From: Pseudomonadales bacterium
Lineage (GTDB): Bacteria; Pseudomonadota; Gammaproteobacteria; Pseudomonadales; Pseudohongiellaceae
Direction of reading: 5' to 3'
NCBI GenBank assembly: GCA_022360535.1
Contig: JAKSCP010000385.1
Span: forward strand, 1-22,390
Length of the DNA stretch: 22,390 nt
In this document: in pieces, positions 1 to 6,695 of the stretch
Layout of the letters: each line of letters opens with the position of its first letter
Numbering within the stretch: position 1 is the stretch's first letter
The notes under the pieces: generated by a model
What the model was told of the DNA's origin: nothing
Seen by the model: the letters and a program-made list of their open reading frames with translations, nothing else
Database searches by the model: none
Position numbers and translations under genes: made by a program

Positions 1-1049
1 AACTGCTTGTGTGAGTTGCGTGAAATCTGATTGGCATCCACCAATCCGCGCACTTTATGCAACGGCACCATACCGTCCTGCTTGAGTCGCTCCAACGCCA
101 GATAATTCATATCTCTGAGCTGGTAGTTGTCGATGATTTGTTCGTCAATCTGGCTGGCTATTACTTCAGGATCATCGGATGTCAAAGAAAGCTCTTTACC
201 AAAGGCCACATGAACTTTGCCCTTAAACCCGACCATGCCCTTCACGATGCTCTGAATGTCTGTCTCGTCTGTCTTGGTAAAGCTGCCAGTCTTCTCAATT
301 TGATAAAGTTCTTCGGCTTTCAGTAAATCGCAAGCGTCGTATTCATAGGATATTGAGACTGGAACTATATGCAGCTGACGCAGACTCGCGCTTAGCGGCA
401 AATCCCTCTTCCCCATAGCCAGCATTTTCAATAATGCAGGATCAGTGCGGTCAACACCGTCTTTTGCGCGTCCTTCCCTTTGCGCAATCCATACATTTTG
501 ATTGGTCTCGATACAGTGGTGGATGTACTCGGACAATTGGCTGAGGGACTGCAGCAACTCACGCCCCTTCAGCGAACGTTTTACGATAAAGCTCTTGTTG
601 AGCCGCATGAGGTCTGTGACGAAAGGCTTTTTCAGCAGGTTGTCGCCAATGGCGATTTGCAAGGTGTCGTGCCCAGCATGATAAAGCATGTAGTTTACGA
701 AGGCCGGGTCCATCGTGATGTCGCGATGATTACAGATGAATAAATGGCTTCTGCCTTCCTTCAAATTCTCCATACCTGAGTTGGTTAATTCGGTTGTAGT
801 GTCATGAATCATCTTGTCCATGTAAACAGCAATGACATCCTGCATGGATTTCACATCATGCACCCCTTTCACCTGACTCCTGAGTTTGTTTCCCGCCAAC
901 TTCAAAACAAAGCCCGGGAACATCTGCATTAATCGGGGGTAGTAGAAACGCGCAATACTGCCGAGAAATTCGCGATTAGTGATCAGCTTGTCCAGAACTG
1001 GTCGAATTTCGTCGTCTTGGTAGGGTCTGATGTCCTTGAATTTATCCAA
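1..1049 (-). CDS. PlsB/PlsC-superfamily glycerolipid acyltransferase, C-terminus beyond left edge
   Basis: Membrane-associated acyltransferase, probably acylating a glycerol phosphate or lysophospholipid; the exact substrate is not clear. The minus strand is open for 349 codons and leaves the window without a stop. About 95 residues of helical N-terminus precede motif I, FICNHRDITMDPAF, which has the H-x4-D catalytic signature. Then come the motif II-like GDNLLKKPF...NKSFIVKR, the motif III-like AQREGRAKDG with the usual EG, and IVPVSISYEYD as motif IV. The start is TTG at 1049, chosen because AAGGAT lies 8 nt upstream, an in-frame TGA closes the frame further upstream, and no ATG fits. It is divergent from the lipid-remodelling pair at 1311-3421, which suggests but does not prove a shared lipid role. 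Family call is confident; substrate is not. Confidence 0.85.
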   Translation of the reverse strand, partial: MDKFKDIRPYQDDEIRPVLDKLITNREFLGSIARFYYPRLMQMFPGFVLKLAGNKLRSQVKGVHDVKSMQDVIAVYMDKMIHDTTTELTNSGMENLKEGRSHLFICNHRDITMDPAFVNYMLYHAGHDTLQIAIGDNLLKKPFVTDLMRLNKSFIVKRSLKGRELLQSLSQLSEYIHHCIETNQNVWIAQREGRAKDGVDRTDPALLKMLAMGKRDLPLSASLRQLHIVPVSISYEYDACDLLKAEELYQIEKTGSFTKTDETDIQSIVKGMVGFKGKVHVAFGKELSLTSDDPEVIASQIDEQIIDNYQLRDMNYLALERLKQDGMVPLHKVRGLVDANQISRNSHKQ

Positions 1050-1310
1050 GGTTTTATCCTTATATTTCAGATAGTTACTCTGGTAACTTCAGCAAGCCTG
1101 GGGATCAGAGCGCGCGCATTGTAGCGCCTGTAGAAGGAAAAGTGTACCGCATGACTGTGTCCCAAAAGGCGTCTTTTGCGTCAGTTTTCAGGGTCAAATT
1201 GTTGGCGCTATCTGTAACAAATAGTTCATGGAAAGTTCAAGGTCCGGTAATAAATATGGCCAGCGATACGCCGACAGAATCTGTAACCTGCAATTATCAA
1301 ACAAACCATT
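1050..1310. promoter_or_regulatory. Divergent intergenic region between acyltransferase and plcP
   Basis: This 261-nt stretch serves both neighbours. Toward the acyltransferase I see a perfect inverted repeat AGTTAC/GTAACT (1073-1088) about 24 nt before the TTG start, which could be an operator or leader hairpin, and a TACAAT -10-like hexamer (minus strand, 1123-1118) without a good -35. Toward plcP there is a Pho-box-like array listed separately. An 82-codon plus-strand ORF at 1142-1390 overlaps the plcP start and looks spurious. Confidence 0.5.
1212..1256 (+). promoter_or_regulatory. Candidate tandem Pho box and -10 upstream of plcP
   Basis: Three heptamers repeat at an exact 11-nt period: CTGTAAC (1212-1218), AGTTCAT (1223-1229) and AGTTCAA (1234-1240). 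The PhoB heptamer consensus is CTGTCAT/C. The first unit matches best; the other two keep only the TCA core and flanking T. Exactly 10 nt after the last unit is a weak -10 candidate, TAAATA (1251-1256), the spacing known for PhoB-activated promoters. The predicted 5' leader is about 48 nt. Scored by eye only. Confidence 0.4.
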
Positions 1311-2138
1311 ATGCCGACACCAAACCCAATTCGCGTAAGAAGTGTCTGGATTTCAGATGTTCATTTAGGATTCAAGGGCTGCCAGGCTAATGCGCTTCTG
1401 GATTTCCTTCATTCCGTGGAAACAGATTACCTGTTTCTTGTCGGGGATATTGTGGATTTCTGGAGCATCAAGAAGGCCCCCTACTGGCCTCAAGAACACA
1501 CCAATGTTATTCGCTCGATCCTGGGTAAGGCTAAACACGAAACCAAAGTGATCTACATTCCTGGCAATCACGATGAGCAAATGCGTGATTGTGTTGGTCA
1601 TAAATTTGGCAACCTGGAAATCCATCGTAACTACGTTCACACCACAGTGGATGGTAAGAAGCTGCTCATCATGCACGGTGACGAGTTTGACGTGATCGTG
1701 AAAAATAGTCGCTGGTTAGCGAATCTGGGCAGTTGGGCTTATGAAACGCTGCTAAGCCTCAATCATGTGGTGAATCGGTTTCGTAAGTTATTCAATTGCT
1801 CCTATTGGTCGCTTGCTGCCTACTTGAAACACAAGGTGAAGAATGCCGTCAGTTATATTGGCAGTTTCGAAGACGCCCTGGCGCATTTCGCCCGCGAGAA
1901 AGAAGTGGACGGTGTCGTTTGCGGCCACATCCACCATGCCGAAATTCGCGATATCGATGGCATTCTCTACTGCAACGATGGGGATTGGGTTGAAAGCTGC
2001 AGTGCCATGTTCGAGCATGCCGATGGCCGGTTAGAACTCGTGCATTGGGCCAAACAATACGAGCGCAATCTGATGCGTGACCGCAAACTACTGGAAGCGC
2101 CGGATAAGCAGCCAAAACCAGGGCAGAAAGCCGCTTGA
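1311..2138 (+). CDS. plcP: Calcineurin-like metallophosphoesterase, probable phospholipase C PlcP (UDP-diacylglucosamine-hydrolase-like)
   Basis: A 275-residue two-metal phosphoesterase. The metal-binding blocks appear in order: SDVHLG (D16, H18), GDIVDFW (45-51), GNHDE (85-89), HGDE (122-125) and GHIHHAE (205-211). Proteins of this type are often annotated as UDP-2,3-diacylglucosamine diphosphatase. Direct linkage to a GT4 glycosyltransferase is instead the arrangement described for PlcP, which hydrolyses phosphatidylethanolamine-type lipids to diacylglycerol under phosphate starvation in Sinorhizobium and marine heterotrophs. The PlcP function is therefore inferred from family and context. 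No signal peptide is visible, so it should act at the inner face of the inner membrane. ATG at 1311 has no strong Shine-Dalgarno but fits the conserved N-terminus. The C-terminal tail (about residues 260-275) is Lys/Pro-rich. The alternative is an LpxH-like lipid A enzyme. Confidence 0.75.
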   Translation: MPTPNPIRVRSVWISDVHLGFKGCQANALLDFLHSVETDYLFLVGDIVDFWSIKKAPYWPQEHTNVIRSILGKAKHETKVIYIPGNHDEQMRDCVGHKFGNLEIHRNYVHTTVDGKKLLIMHGDEFDVIVKNSRWLANLGSWAYETLLSLNHVVNRFRKLFNCSYWSLAAYLKHKVKNAVSYIGSFEDALAHFAREKEVDGVVCGHIHHAEIRDIDGILYCNDGDWVESCSAMFEHADGRLELVHWAKQYERNLMRDRKLLEAPDKQPKPGQKAA

Positions 2139-2224
2139 ATGCCTGCTATCAATCCCCTGCCCTTACCTCGTCCGGCCGTTAAACTTCCTGACCAGACTCG
2201 CCTTAGCGCGTGAGAGATTCCCTG

Positions 2225-3421
2225 ATGCGTATCCTGATGATTTCCGATGTTTACTTTCCCCGAATCAACGGTGTCTCAACGTCCATACAGACCTTTAAGC
2301 AAGAATTCGAAAAACTCGGCCATGAAGTCATATTAGTTGCGCCGGACTATCCACAAGACTACCCGGTCGACAACAGCATTATTCGCATACACTCTCGGGC
2401 AGTCATGTTCGATCCCGAAGATCGCATGATGCACTATCGAGCGATACTTAAAGAATTACCCACACTGGAAACCTATGACTTTGACCTGGTCCACATCCAC
2501 ACGCCGTTTGTAGCACACTATGCCGGCGTTAAAGTCGCCGAAGAGTTGGGCATTCCATGTATCGTGACTTATCACACGTTGTTTGAAGAATACCTGCATC
2601 ACTACATACCTTTTTTGCCCAGGCGATTCCTGAAAGCCTTTGCCAGAAGATTCTCCAGGTCCCAGTGCAACCAGGTAGACGCCATCGTCGCTCCATCTTC
2701 TGTCATTGTTGAACTACTGGAAGAATACGGTGTGCAGAAACCCATTAGTGTCATTCCAACCGGCATCTACACGGCCAATTTTTCAAACGGTGACGGCAGC
2801 AAGTTCCGCCAGGAATATGGCATCACGGAAGACAAGAAACTCCTGTTGAACGTCGGCCGGGTCGCCCACGAAAAAAACCTGGGCTTGCTGCTGCTGATGT
2901 TCAAACAGTTATTGGAAAAGGTGCCAGAAGCCTGCCTGGTCATTGCAGGCGAAGGACCCGCCCGGGAGACTTGCCGACAACAAGCTGCACAACTGGGGAT
3001 CACTAAAGGCGTACATTTTGTTGGCTATCTGGACCGCTCTTCCCAACTTGTCGACTGCTATCACAGCGCCGATCTGTTCGTGTTTTCTTCCATGACTGAG
3101 ACGCAAGGACTGGTCTTATTAGAAGCGATTGCCGCCAATACCCCGGTGGTATCTATAGCTGCCATGGGGACCCGAGACATCCTGAACGACTGTTCTGCTG
3201 CGAAAATTGCTCCCAACGACGCTGGAGTATTTTCAGAGACCGTCGCCGATTTGCTGAACAACTCCCAAGAGATGGCAGAGCTTCAGCGCAATTGTCCAGA
3301 GGTCAGCCGTGCGTGGGATGCCACTACGATGGCCACTAAGATGCTGGTGTTTTACGAAAGAAACCTAAATCCACCTGCTGGTGATCAGCAAGCGCTGCAG
3401 AACATAGAAGAGGTATTCTAA
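2225..3421 (+). CDS. agt: GT4 glycosyltransferase, probable diacylglycerol glycosyltransferase (Agt type)
   Basis: A 398-residue GT-B retaining glycosyltransferase of family GT4. The N-terminal acceptor domain begins MRILMISDVYFPRINGVS, with the Gly-rich loop GVSTS. The C-terminal donor domain has LNVGRVAHEKN (R212, K217 for the nucleotide sugar), GEGP (242-245) and the ETQGLVLLE motif (E292-x7-E300). It most likely transfers glucose or glucuronate to diacylglycerol released by the upstream metallophosphoesterase, giving phosphorus-free glycolipids; the sugar cannot be told from sequence. I chose ATG 2225 over GTG 2210 because the family N-terminus starts there, although neither has a strong Shine-Dalgarno. 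The gap to plcP is 86 nt with no terminator, so they are probably co-transcribed. The alternative is a cell-surface mannosyl- or glucosyltransferase unrelated to lipids. Confidence 0.75.
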   Translation: MRILMISDVYFPRINGVSTSIQTFKQEFEKLGHEVILVAPDYPQDYPVDNSIIRIHSRAVMFDPEDRMMHYRAILKELPTLETYDFDLVHIHTPFVAHYAGVKVAEELGIPCIVTYHTLFEEYLHHYIPFLPRRFLKAFARRFSRSQCNQVDAIVAPSSVIVELLEEYGVQKPISVIPTGIYTANFSNGDGSKFRQEYGITEDKKLLLNVGRVAHEKNLGLLLLMFKQLLEKVPEACLVIAGEGPARETCRQQAAQLGITKGVHFVGYLDRSSQLVDCYHSADLFVFSSMTETQGLVLLEAIAANTPVVSIAAMGTRDILNDCSAAKIAPNDAGVFSETVADLLNNSQEMAELQRNCPEVSRAWDATTMATKMLVFYERNLNPPAGDQQALQNIEEVF

Positions 3422-3474
3422 GAAAGTACTAACCGTTGCAGACGGTGCTATAAGATCAGAACCCCTCCCCACGT

Positions 3475-3580
3475 CAGTTCTCAATTCATGAAAGTTATCA
3501 ACTGCGCCGTCGAAAGACTCTGTTGCTGAATCAAGAAAAAAGGCACCAACCAAAATGGTTAGTGCCTACCAAGTCAAGGG
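3475..3580. repeat. 106-nt tandem element, copy 1
   Basis: Aligns without gaps to 3676-3781, with 10 differences in 106 positions (about 91% identity), offset by 201 nt. The copy contains a 25-nt hairpin next to an A-run, which is a T-run on the minus strand. Conservation extends about 60 nt to the left of the hairpin and about 14 nt to its right. That is too long for a simple terminator duplication to be the only conserved function. Confidence 0.85.
3536..3566 (-). terminator. Intrinsic terminator in repeat copy 1
   Basis: On the minus strand an 11-bp stem (GGCACTAACCA with TGGTTGGTGCC) and 3-nt loop is followed directly by six T. The single irregular pair is a U-G wobble in minus-strand RNA but would be a C-A mismatch in plus-strand RNA. 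This supports minus-strand transcription. Confidence 0.75.
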
Positions 3581-3619
3581 AACTCCCTTGGAGAGATTCG
3601 TAATCCTAGAAAATTACGT
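3536..3619 (-). ncRNA. Hypothetical small RNA ending at copy-1 terminator
   Basis: A possible minus-strand promoter lies between the two repeat copies: TTGAAC (3653-3648), a 16-nt spacer, then CATAAA (3631-3626), each 4/6 to consensus. A transcript from about 3619 to the T-run would be about 84 nt. It would carry an internal hairpin CAAGGG/CCCTTG around 3575-3590 as well as the terminator stem. No homologue is recognised; this is a structural prediction only. Confidence 0.3.
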
Positions 3620-3675
3620 AGCACATTTATGGGAAATGCTGTTACTTGTTCAAAAAATAGGCAACTCCCCCAAAA

Positions 3676-3781
3676 CAGTTCTCAGTTCATGAAAGTTATC
3701 AACTACGTAGTCGAAAGACCCTGTTGCTGAATCAAGAAAAAAGGCACCAACCAAAGTGATTGGTGCCTACTGAGTCAAGGG
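3676..3781. repeat. 106-nt tandem element, copy 2
   Basis: Partner of the copy at 3475-3580. The blocks ttcatgaaagttatcaact and ctgttgctgaatcaag are identical in both copies, while the hairpin carries two or three substitutions that keep its pairing on the minus strand. AACTCCC precedes this copy and follows copy 1, so the duplicated unit may be slightly larger than the aligned core. Confidence 0.85.
3737..3767 (-). terminator. Intrinsic terminator in repeat copy 2
   Basis: On the minus strand GGCACCAATCA pairs with TGGTTGGTGCC (11 bp, one U-G wobble at a different position from copy 1), followed by six T. It lies 264 nt beyond the stop of the TonB-dependent receptor and could end that transcript or a separate short RNA starting near 3802, where TTGCGA, 16 nt and TATCTT (3836-3809) form a possible promoter. 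Confidence 0.75.
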
Positions 3782-3906
3782 GAAGACATTTCAAAAATGC
3801 TCAGGCTTAAGATAACGCTGCATCGTTACGTCGCAATGACACTTTTGTGTAGTTTTTATGAATTCTCAATAAACCGTTACCAGCCAGAGGCTTTCTAAAC
3901 GGAAAA

Positions 3907-3942
3907 GCGACTACGGATAACTTATATAAGCTCAGTAGTCGC
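3907..3942 (-). terminator. Hairpin with short T-run after the TonB-dependent receptor
   Basis: A perfect 8-bp stem GCGACTAC/GTAGTCGC encloses a 20-nt loop that itself contains the palindrome CTTATATAAG. On the minus strand it is followed by TTTTCC. It is about 90 nt past the receptor stop and is a plausible, though not ideal, terminator for that gene. Confidence 0.5.
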
Positions 3943-3960
3943 CATCTACGAAGAAGACGA

Positions 3961-3995
3961 TACGGCACTCCTTTGCCGTACCTCTGTTTTCTTTT
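3961..3995 (+). terminator. Plus-strand hairpin with T-rich tail
   Basis: TACGGCA and TGCCGTA (3961-3980) form a 7-bp stem with a 6-nt loop, followed after five bases by TGTTTTCTTTT. The orientation would stop plus-strand read-through from agt before it enters the convergent receptor gene. Confidence 0.5.
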
Positions 3996-4031
3996 AGGGT
4001 TGTGCCAGGTAAATTACCCCGTGCATTACTG

Positions 4032-6395
4032 TCACAAGTCAACAGTCACTGTGAAGGCAGCGGTTCGGGGAGCACCGATCCAAGCACCGCCGGATATGCC
4101 ACCGAGGTAAGACTCATCGAACAAGTTGTTGATAACAAACCCGAAATCGAATCCTTGGAGATATTCGGATATCTGCTCTCCTCGCACGTTCATATACAGG
4201 TCGCTGACTGTGTAGTCCTCTGCCAGCCAGTTGTTTCCGTTGTCGACGAATCTATCACCAACGTTCTTGGTTGAAAGTCCTGCGTAGTAAGGACCACGAT
4301 TCCAATCAACAGAAAGCACCCACATAGACTCTGGAGTGTTGACGACAGTATTACCGGGGAAAATTCCCAACACTGAGTCTGCTTGCGGACCCAGACCGGA
4401 ACCAACATAAGTAGCGTCAGTGTCGGTATAGGATGCGTAGACTGACCAATTCTCGTTGATCTCGAAATTACCAGCCAACTCGAAACCTTCGGAATCCACA
4501 CCACCAACGTTGTCATAACGTCCGGAAGTCCCGATTGTGTAGTTAGGAATGCCGCTATTGGCGGCTGCCGCATCGAAAAATTCCAAACGGTTTTCAAAAG
4601 AGTTATCGAACAGCACCGCACTAGCAGTAATTCGCGCGCCGACATAACGCAGACCAAGCTCCAGGTTTTCCGCCGTTTCGGGCTCGATCACGTCGTTGAT
4701 CTCTCGCTCCAATACCAGATCCAGCGTTGGCTTGATGTTCTCCGAGTAACCAACGAAGACTTCTAGTCCATCAACTGGTGTTTGGTAAGTTGCGCCGCCA
4801 CTCAGCAAGGTGTCTGAACTGGAATTGAAGCTAATATTGTTGGCTGCGTTGAAAAGGTCCTGTCTTGAATTATCTACATCAAATTCACGCAGGCCAATAC
4901 TGAAAGTGAAGTCGTCGATGACCACCTGGTTCTGCAGGTACCACATGGTGGTTTCCCGTGGAAAGATCCGGTCGTACTGACGCCAGTAAGCACGCTCATC
5001 GAAATCGATACCTACTCTTGCATCCGTCAATCGATGCCAGTCACGCCACTCATCACGCTCGGAATCCTCGTACCAGTAACCGCCGCTGAGGATATTGGTA
5101 ACATTGTCACCGAGTTCAGTTTCCCAATCGAAATCCAGGGTTATACCGTTACGTTGACGAGCGTAGTGGGTATGGCGATAGGATTGAACTGGTATTGCGT
5201 TTGCTGGATAACAAGCCGGGTCAAATTCTGGGCCAGCTCCGCCATAGGGGAAAGTAATTGATGAAGCGCAACCTGGCTCTGGAGACAATGCCACGTTGTT
5301 GGCATCAACAAAGAAGATTCTGCCAATATTGGAAGGTTCGAGAATTGGCAGGTCGCCATTCAGCTCGCGTTCTGGACCACCCTGATCGTCAACTACATCC
5401 GCTATGTATGGTGGAATCCAGTCGCCCCGGCCATCCATCTCGTGATGGTAGTATCCGATGCTGCCAGTGAAGTTTTCTGTCACTTCACCATCCAGTTTCA
5501 AGTAGCTAAACCGGTTTTCGCGCAGAGTTGACCAGCCACGACGGTATACCTGATTCACATATGGATTATCAGCCCACTCGCCAATCAAGCGATCCCAATC
5601 TGGATCATTTTCAAAGTCCGCCGGGGAGAATATGCGCTGATAGTTATCTTCGTGAATATCATCCCACACAGTGTAACCAGTGAGTGTGTATTGATCATTG
5701 AATTCTGTAATAAATTTTGCGGCGAAATGGTCGCGTTCGTTTTGTGCCGACCCTTCCATCCAGTCCGTTGCTTCGTTGTGATTGGCAGAAACCCAGGCTC
5801 GGGTCGTGTCATTAAATATGCGACCGGTATCGTAGCGTACATAGTAACGGACAGAATCAAAATCACCGTTGGACAACTGCACACGCATGCGCTCTTCTTC
5901 TTCCGGATTATTTGTTGTGAAGTTCAGGGTTCCACCCAGAGACTCCGTAGTGCGAGTATCAATTGATGCAATTCCCTGGTTTACCTCCACACCGCCAGAG
6001 TTCATGCTGTCGATGTAACGATTGGCTTTCGCACCGCCACCGTAGTTGGAATCGCCATTAGGAAACCCATCGATAGTTGTACCAACCTGTTGGTCGCCAA
6101 GGCTGGTGGTGTATCCGCGCAGGTTCACTGTGGTCGACCAGTCATCAAAACCAAAAGTGTCGCCTTCGGTAATGTTCACACCTGGCAGGTTATCCACGGT
6201 AGCCAAAATAGAAGTCAGTGGATTCTGCTGATCTTGCATGGACTGCGTGGTATTCAACGCTGAATAGGTACGTGCAGCACCTGTTGTAATAACAATCTCT
6301 TCAATACGTTGTGCTTCCTGCGCACTGGCAACCGAAGAAAGAGTAATTAGGGAAATAGCTAACGGTAGACTACGTCGTCTAAAGTTCAAATTCAT
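4032..6395 (-). CDS. TonB-dependent outer-membrane receptor, substrate unknown
   Basis: A 787-residue receptor. Residues 1-26 are a signal peptide (MNLNFRRRSLPLAISL... ending VASAQ). The plug domain begins RIEEIVITTGAART and includes NLRGY, the GTTIDGFP switch-like segment and TESLGGTLNFTT. The rest alternates Tyr/Trp/Asp-rich strands typical of a 22-strand barrel, with the terminal repeat NLFDESYLGG. The last residue is Leu, not the usual Phe or Trp. I chose ATG 6395 over 6416 because AGGAGAG sits 8 nt upstream and the signal peptide starts there. No transporter, sigma/anti-sigma pair or enzyme adjoins it, so the cargo (siderophore, oligosaccharide, other) cannot be inferred. It does not look like the TIGR01782 type seen at 13886-16402. 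Confidence 0.9.
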   Translation of the reverse strand: MNLNFRRRSLPLAISLITLSSVASAQEAQRIEEIVITTGAARTYSALNTTQSMQDQQNPLTSILATVDNLPGVNITEGDTFGFDDWSTTVNLRGYTTSLGDQQVGTTIDGFPNGDSNYGGGAKANRYIDSMNSGGVEVNQGIASIDTRTTESLGGTLNFTTNNPEEEERMRVQLSNGDFDSVRYYVRYDTGRIFNDTTRAWVSANHNEATDWMEGSAQNERDHFAAKFITEFNDQYTLTGYTVWDDIHEDNYQRIFSPADFENDPDWDRLIGEWADNPYVNQVYRRGWSTLRENRFSYLKLDGEVTENFTGSIGYYHHEMDGRGDWIPPYIADVVDDQGGPERELNGDLPILEPSNIGRIFFVDANNVALSPEPGCASSITFPYGGAGPEFDPACYPANAIPVQSYRHTHYARQRNGITLDFDWETELGDNVTNILSGGYWYEDSERDEWRDWHRLTDARVGIDFDERAYWRQYDRIFPRETTMWYLQNQVVIDDFTFSIGLREFDVDNSRQDLFNAANNISFNSSSDTLLSGGATYQTPVDGLEVFVGYSENIKPTLDLVLEREINDVIEPETAENLELGLRYVGARITASAVLFDNSFENRLEFFDAAAANSGIPNYTIGTSGRYDNVGGVDSEGFELAGNFEINENWSVYASYTDTDATYVGSGLGPQADSVLGIFPGNTVVNTPESMWVLSVDWNRGPYYAGLSTKNVGDRFVDNGNNWLAEDYTVSDLYMNVRGEQISEYLQGFDFGFVINNLFDESYLGGISGGAWIGAPRTAAFTVTVDL

Positions 6396-6695
6396 TTTTC
6401 TCTCCTGAAAAAACAACGGACAGTGCCAAGCAACAGATCGTGTCGCTGACAGATTTGCTATCGCCTGTTTCTTGTATTTTTATTGGTCGAGGTACTTGCA
6501 TGACCGTATAGCAATAACGGATGCAGATTAGTCGCGCTTGATTACAGTGTGATGAAGTTTAGATGTAAGTTTCGTTACACAAAGGGAATCACAAGGTTTT
6601 GTGAATCTTCTGTCACAGTTTCTTAATCAAGCAGACACTTGATTGAAATATTTTCTGATGAGGTAAAAGAGGTGTAAAAAAACTGCAAACACAAT
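6396..6695. promoter_or_regulatory. 300-nt region upstream of the TonB-dependent receptor
   Basis: AT-rich leader between the sbcB stop and the receptor start. A perfect 7-bp hairpin AATCAAG/CTTGATT (6625-6644) lies close to the sbcB end but has no T-run on the minus strand. A perfect PhoB-type heptamer CTGTCAC occurs on the plus strand (6610-6616) but has no good partner at 11 nt. A CRP-like half site TTGTGA occurs nearby. I cannot place a convincing -35/-10 pair. Confidence 0.35.

Larger units (their letters stand above)
3422..4031. other. Gene-free convergent region with duplicated element and hairpins
   Basis: This 610-nt stretch lies between the 3' ends of agt (plus) and the TonB-dependent receptor (minus). 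It holds a small inverted repeat just past agt (ACCGT/ACGGT, 3432-3446, no T-run), two copies of a 106-nt repeat with minus-strand terminators, a hairpin at 3907-3942 and a plus-oriented hairpin at 3961-3980. I see no convincing protein gene here; a 62-codon minus-strand ORF begins with TTG inside a terminator loop and is discounted. Confidence 0.7.

Noticed and set aside
1142..1390. 82-codon plus-strand ORF before plcP
   Set aside because: It overlaps the plcP start in another frame, has no recognisable domain, and runs through the putative promoter region.
3365..3553. Minus-strand 62-codon ORF, with a similar open frame in repeat copy 2
   Set aside because: Both begin with TTG inside the terminator loop, have an in-frame TAG just upstream, no ribosome-binding site, and non-synonymous differences between copies. 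The RNA-structure explanation is better.
3475..3781. CRISPR-like repeat
   Set aside because: Only two long (106-nt), imperfect copies with one 95-nt gap and no cas genes; not a CRISPR array.
4190..4657. 155-codon minus-strand ORF within the receptor gene
   Set aside because: Out-of-frame shadow of the receptor; the receptor frame is intact, so it is not evidence of a frameshift.
6601..6618. Pho-box-like CTGTGAC...GATTCAC (minus strand) upstream of the TonB-dependent receptor
   Set aside because: The second heptamer is poor, there is no suitably placed -10, and the site is about 200 nt from the start.
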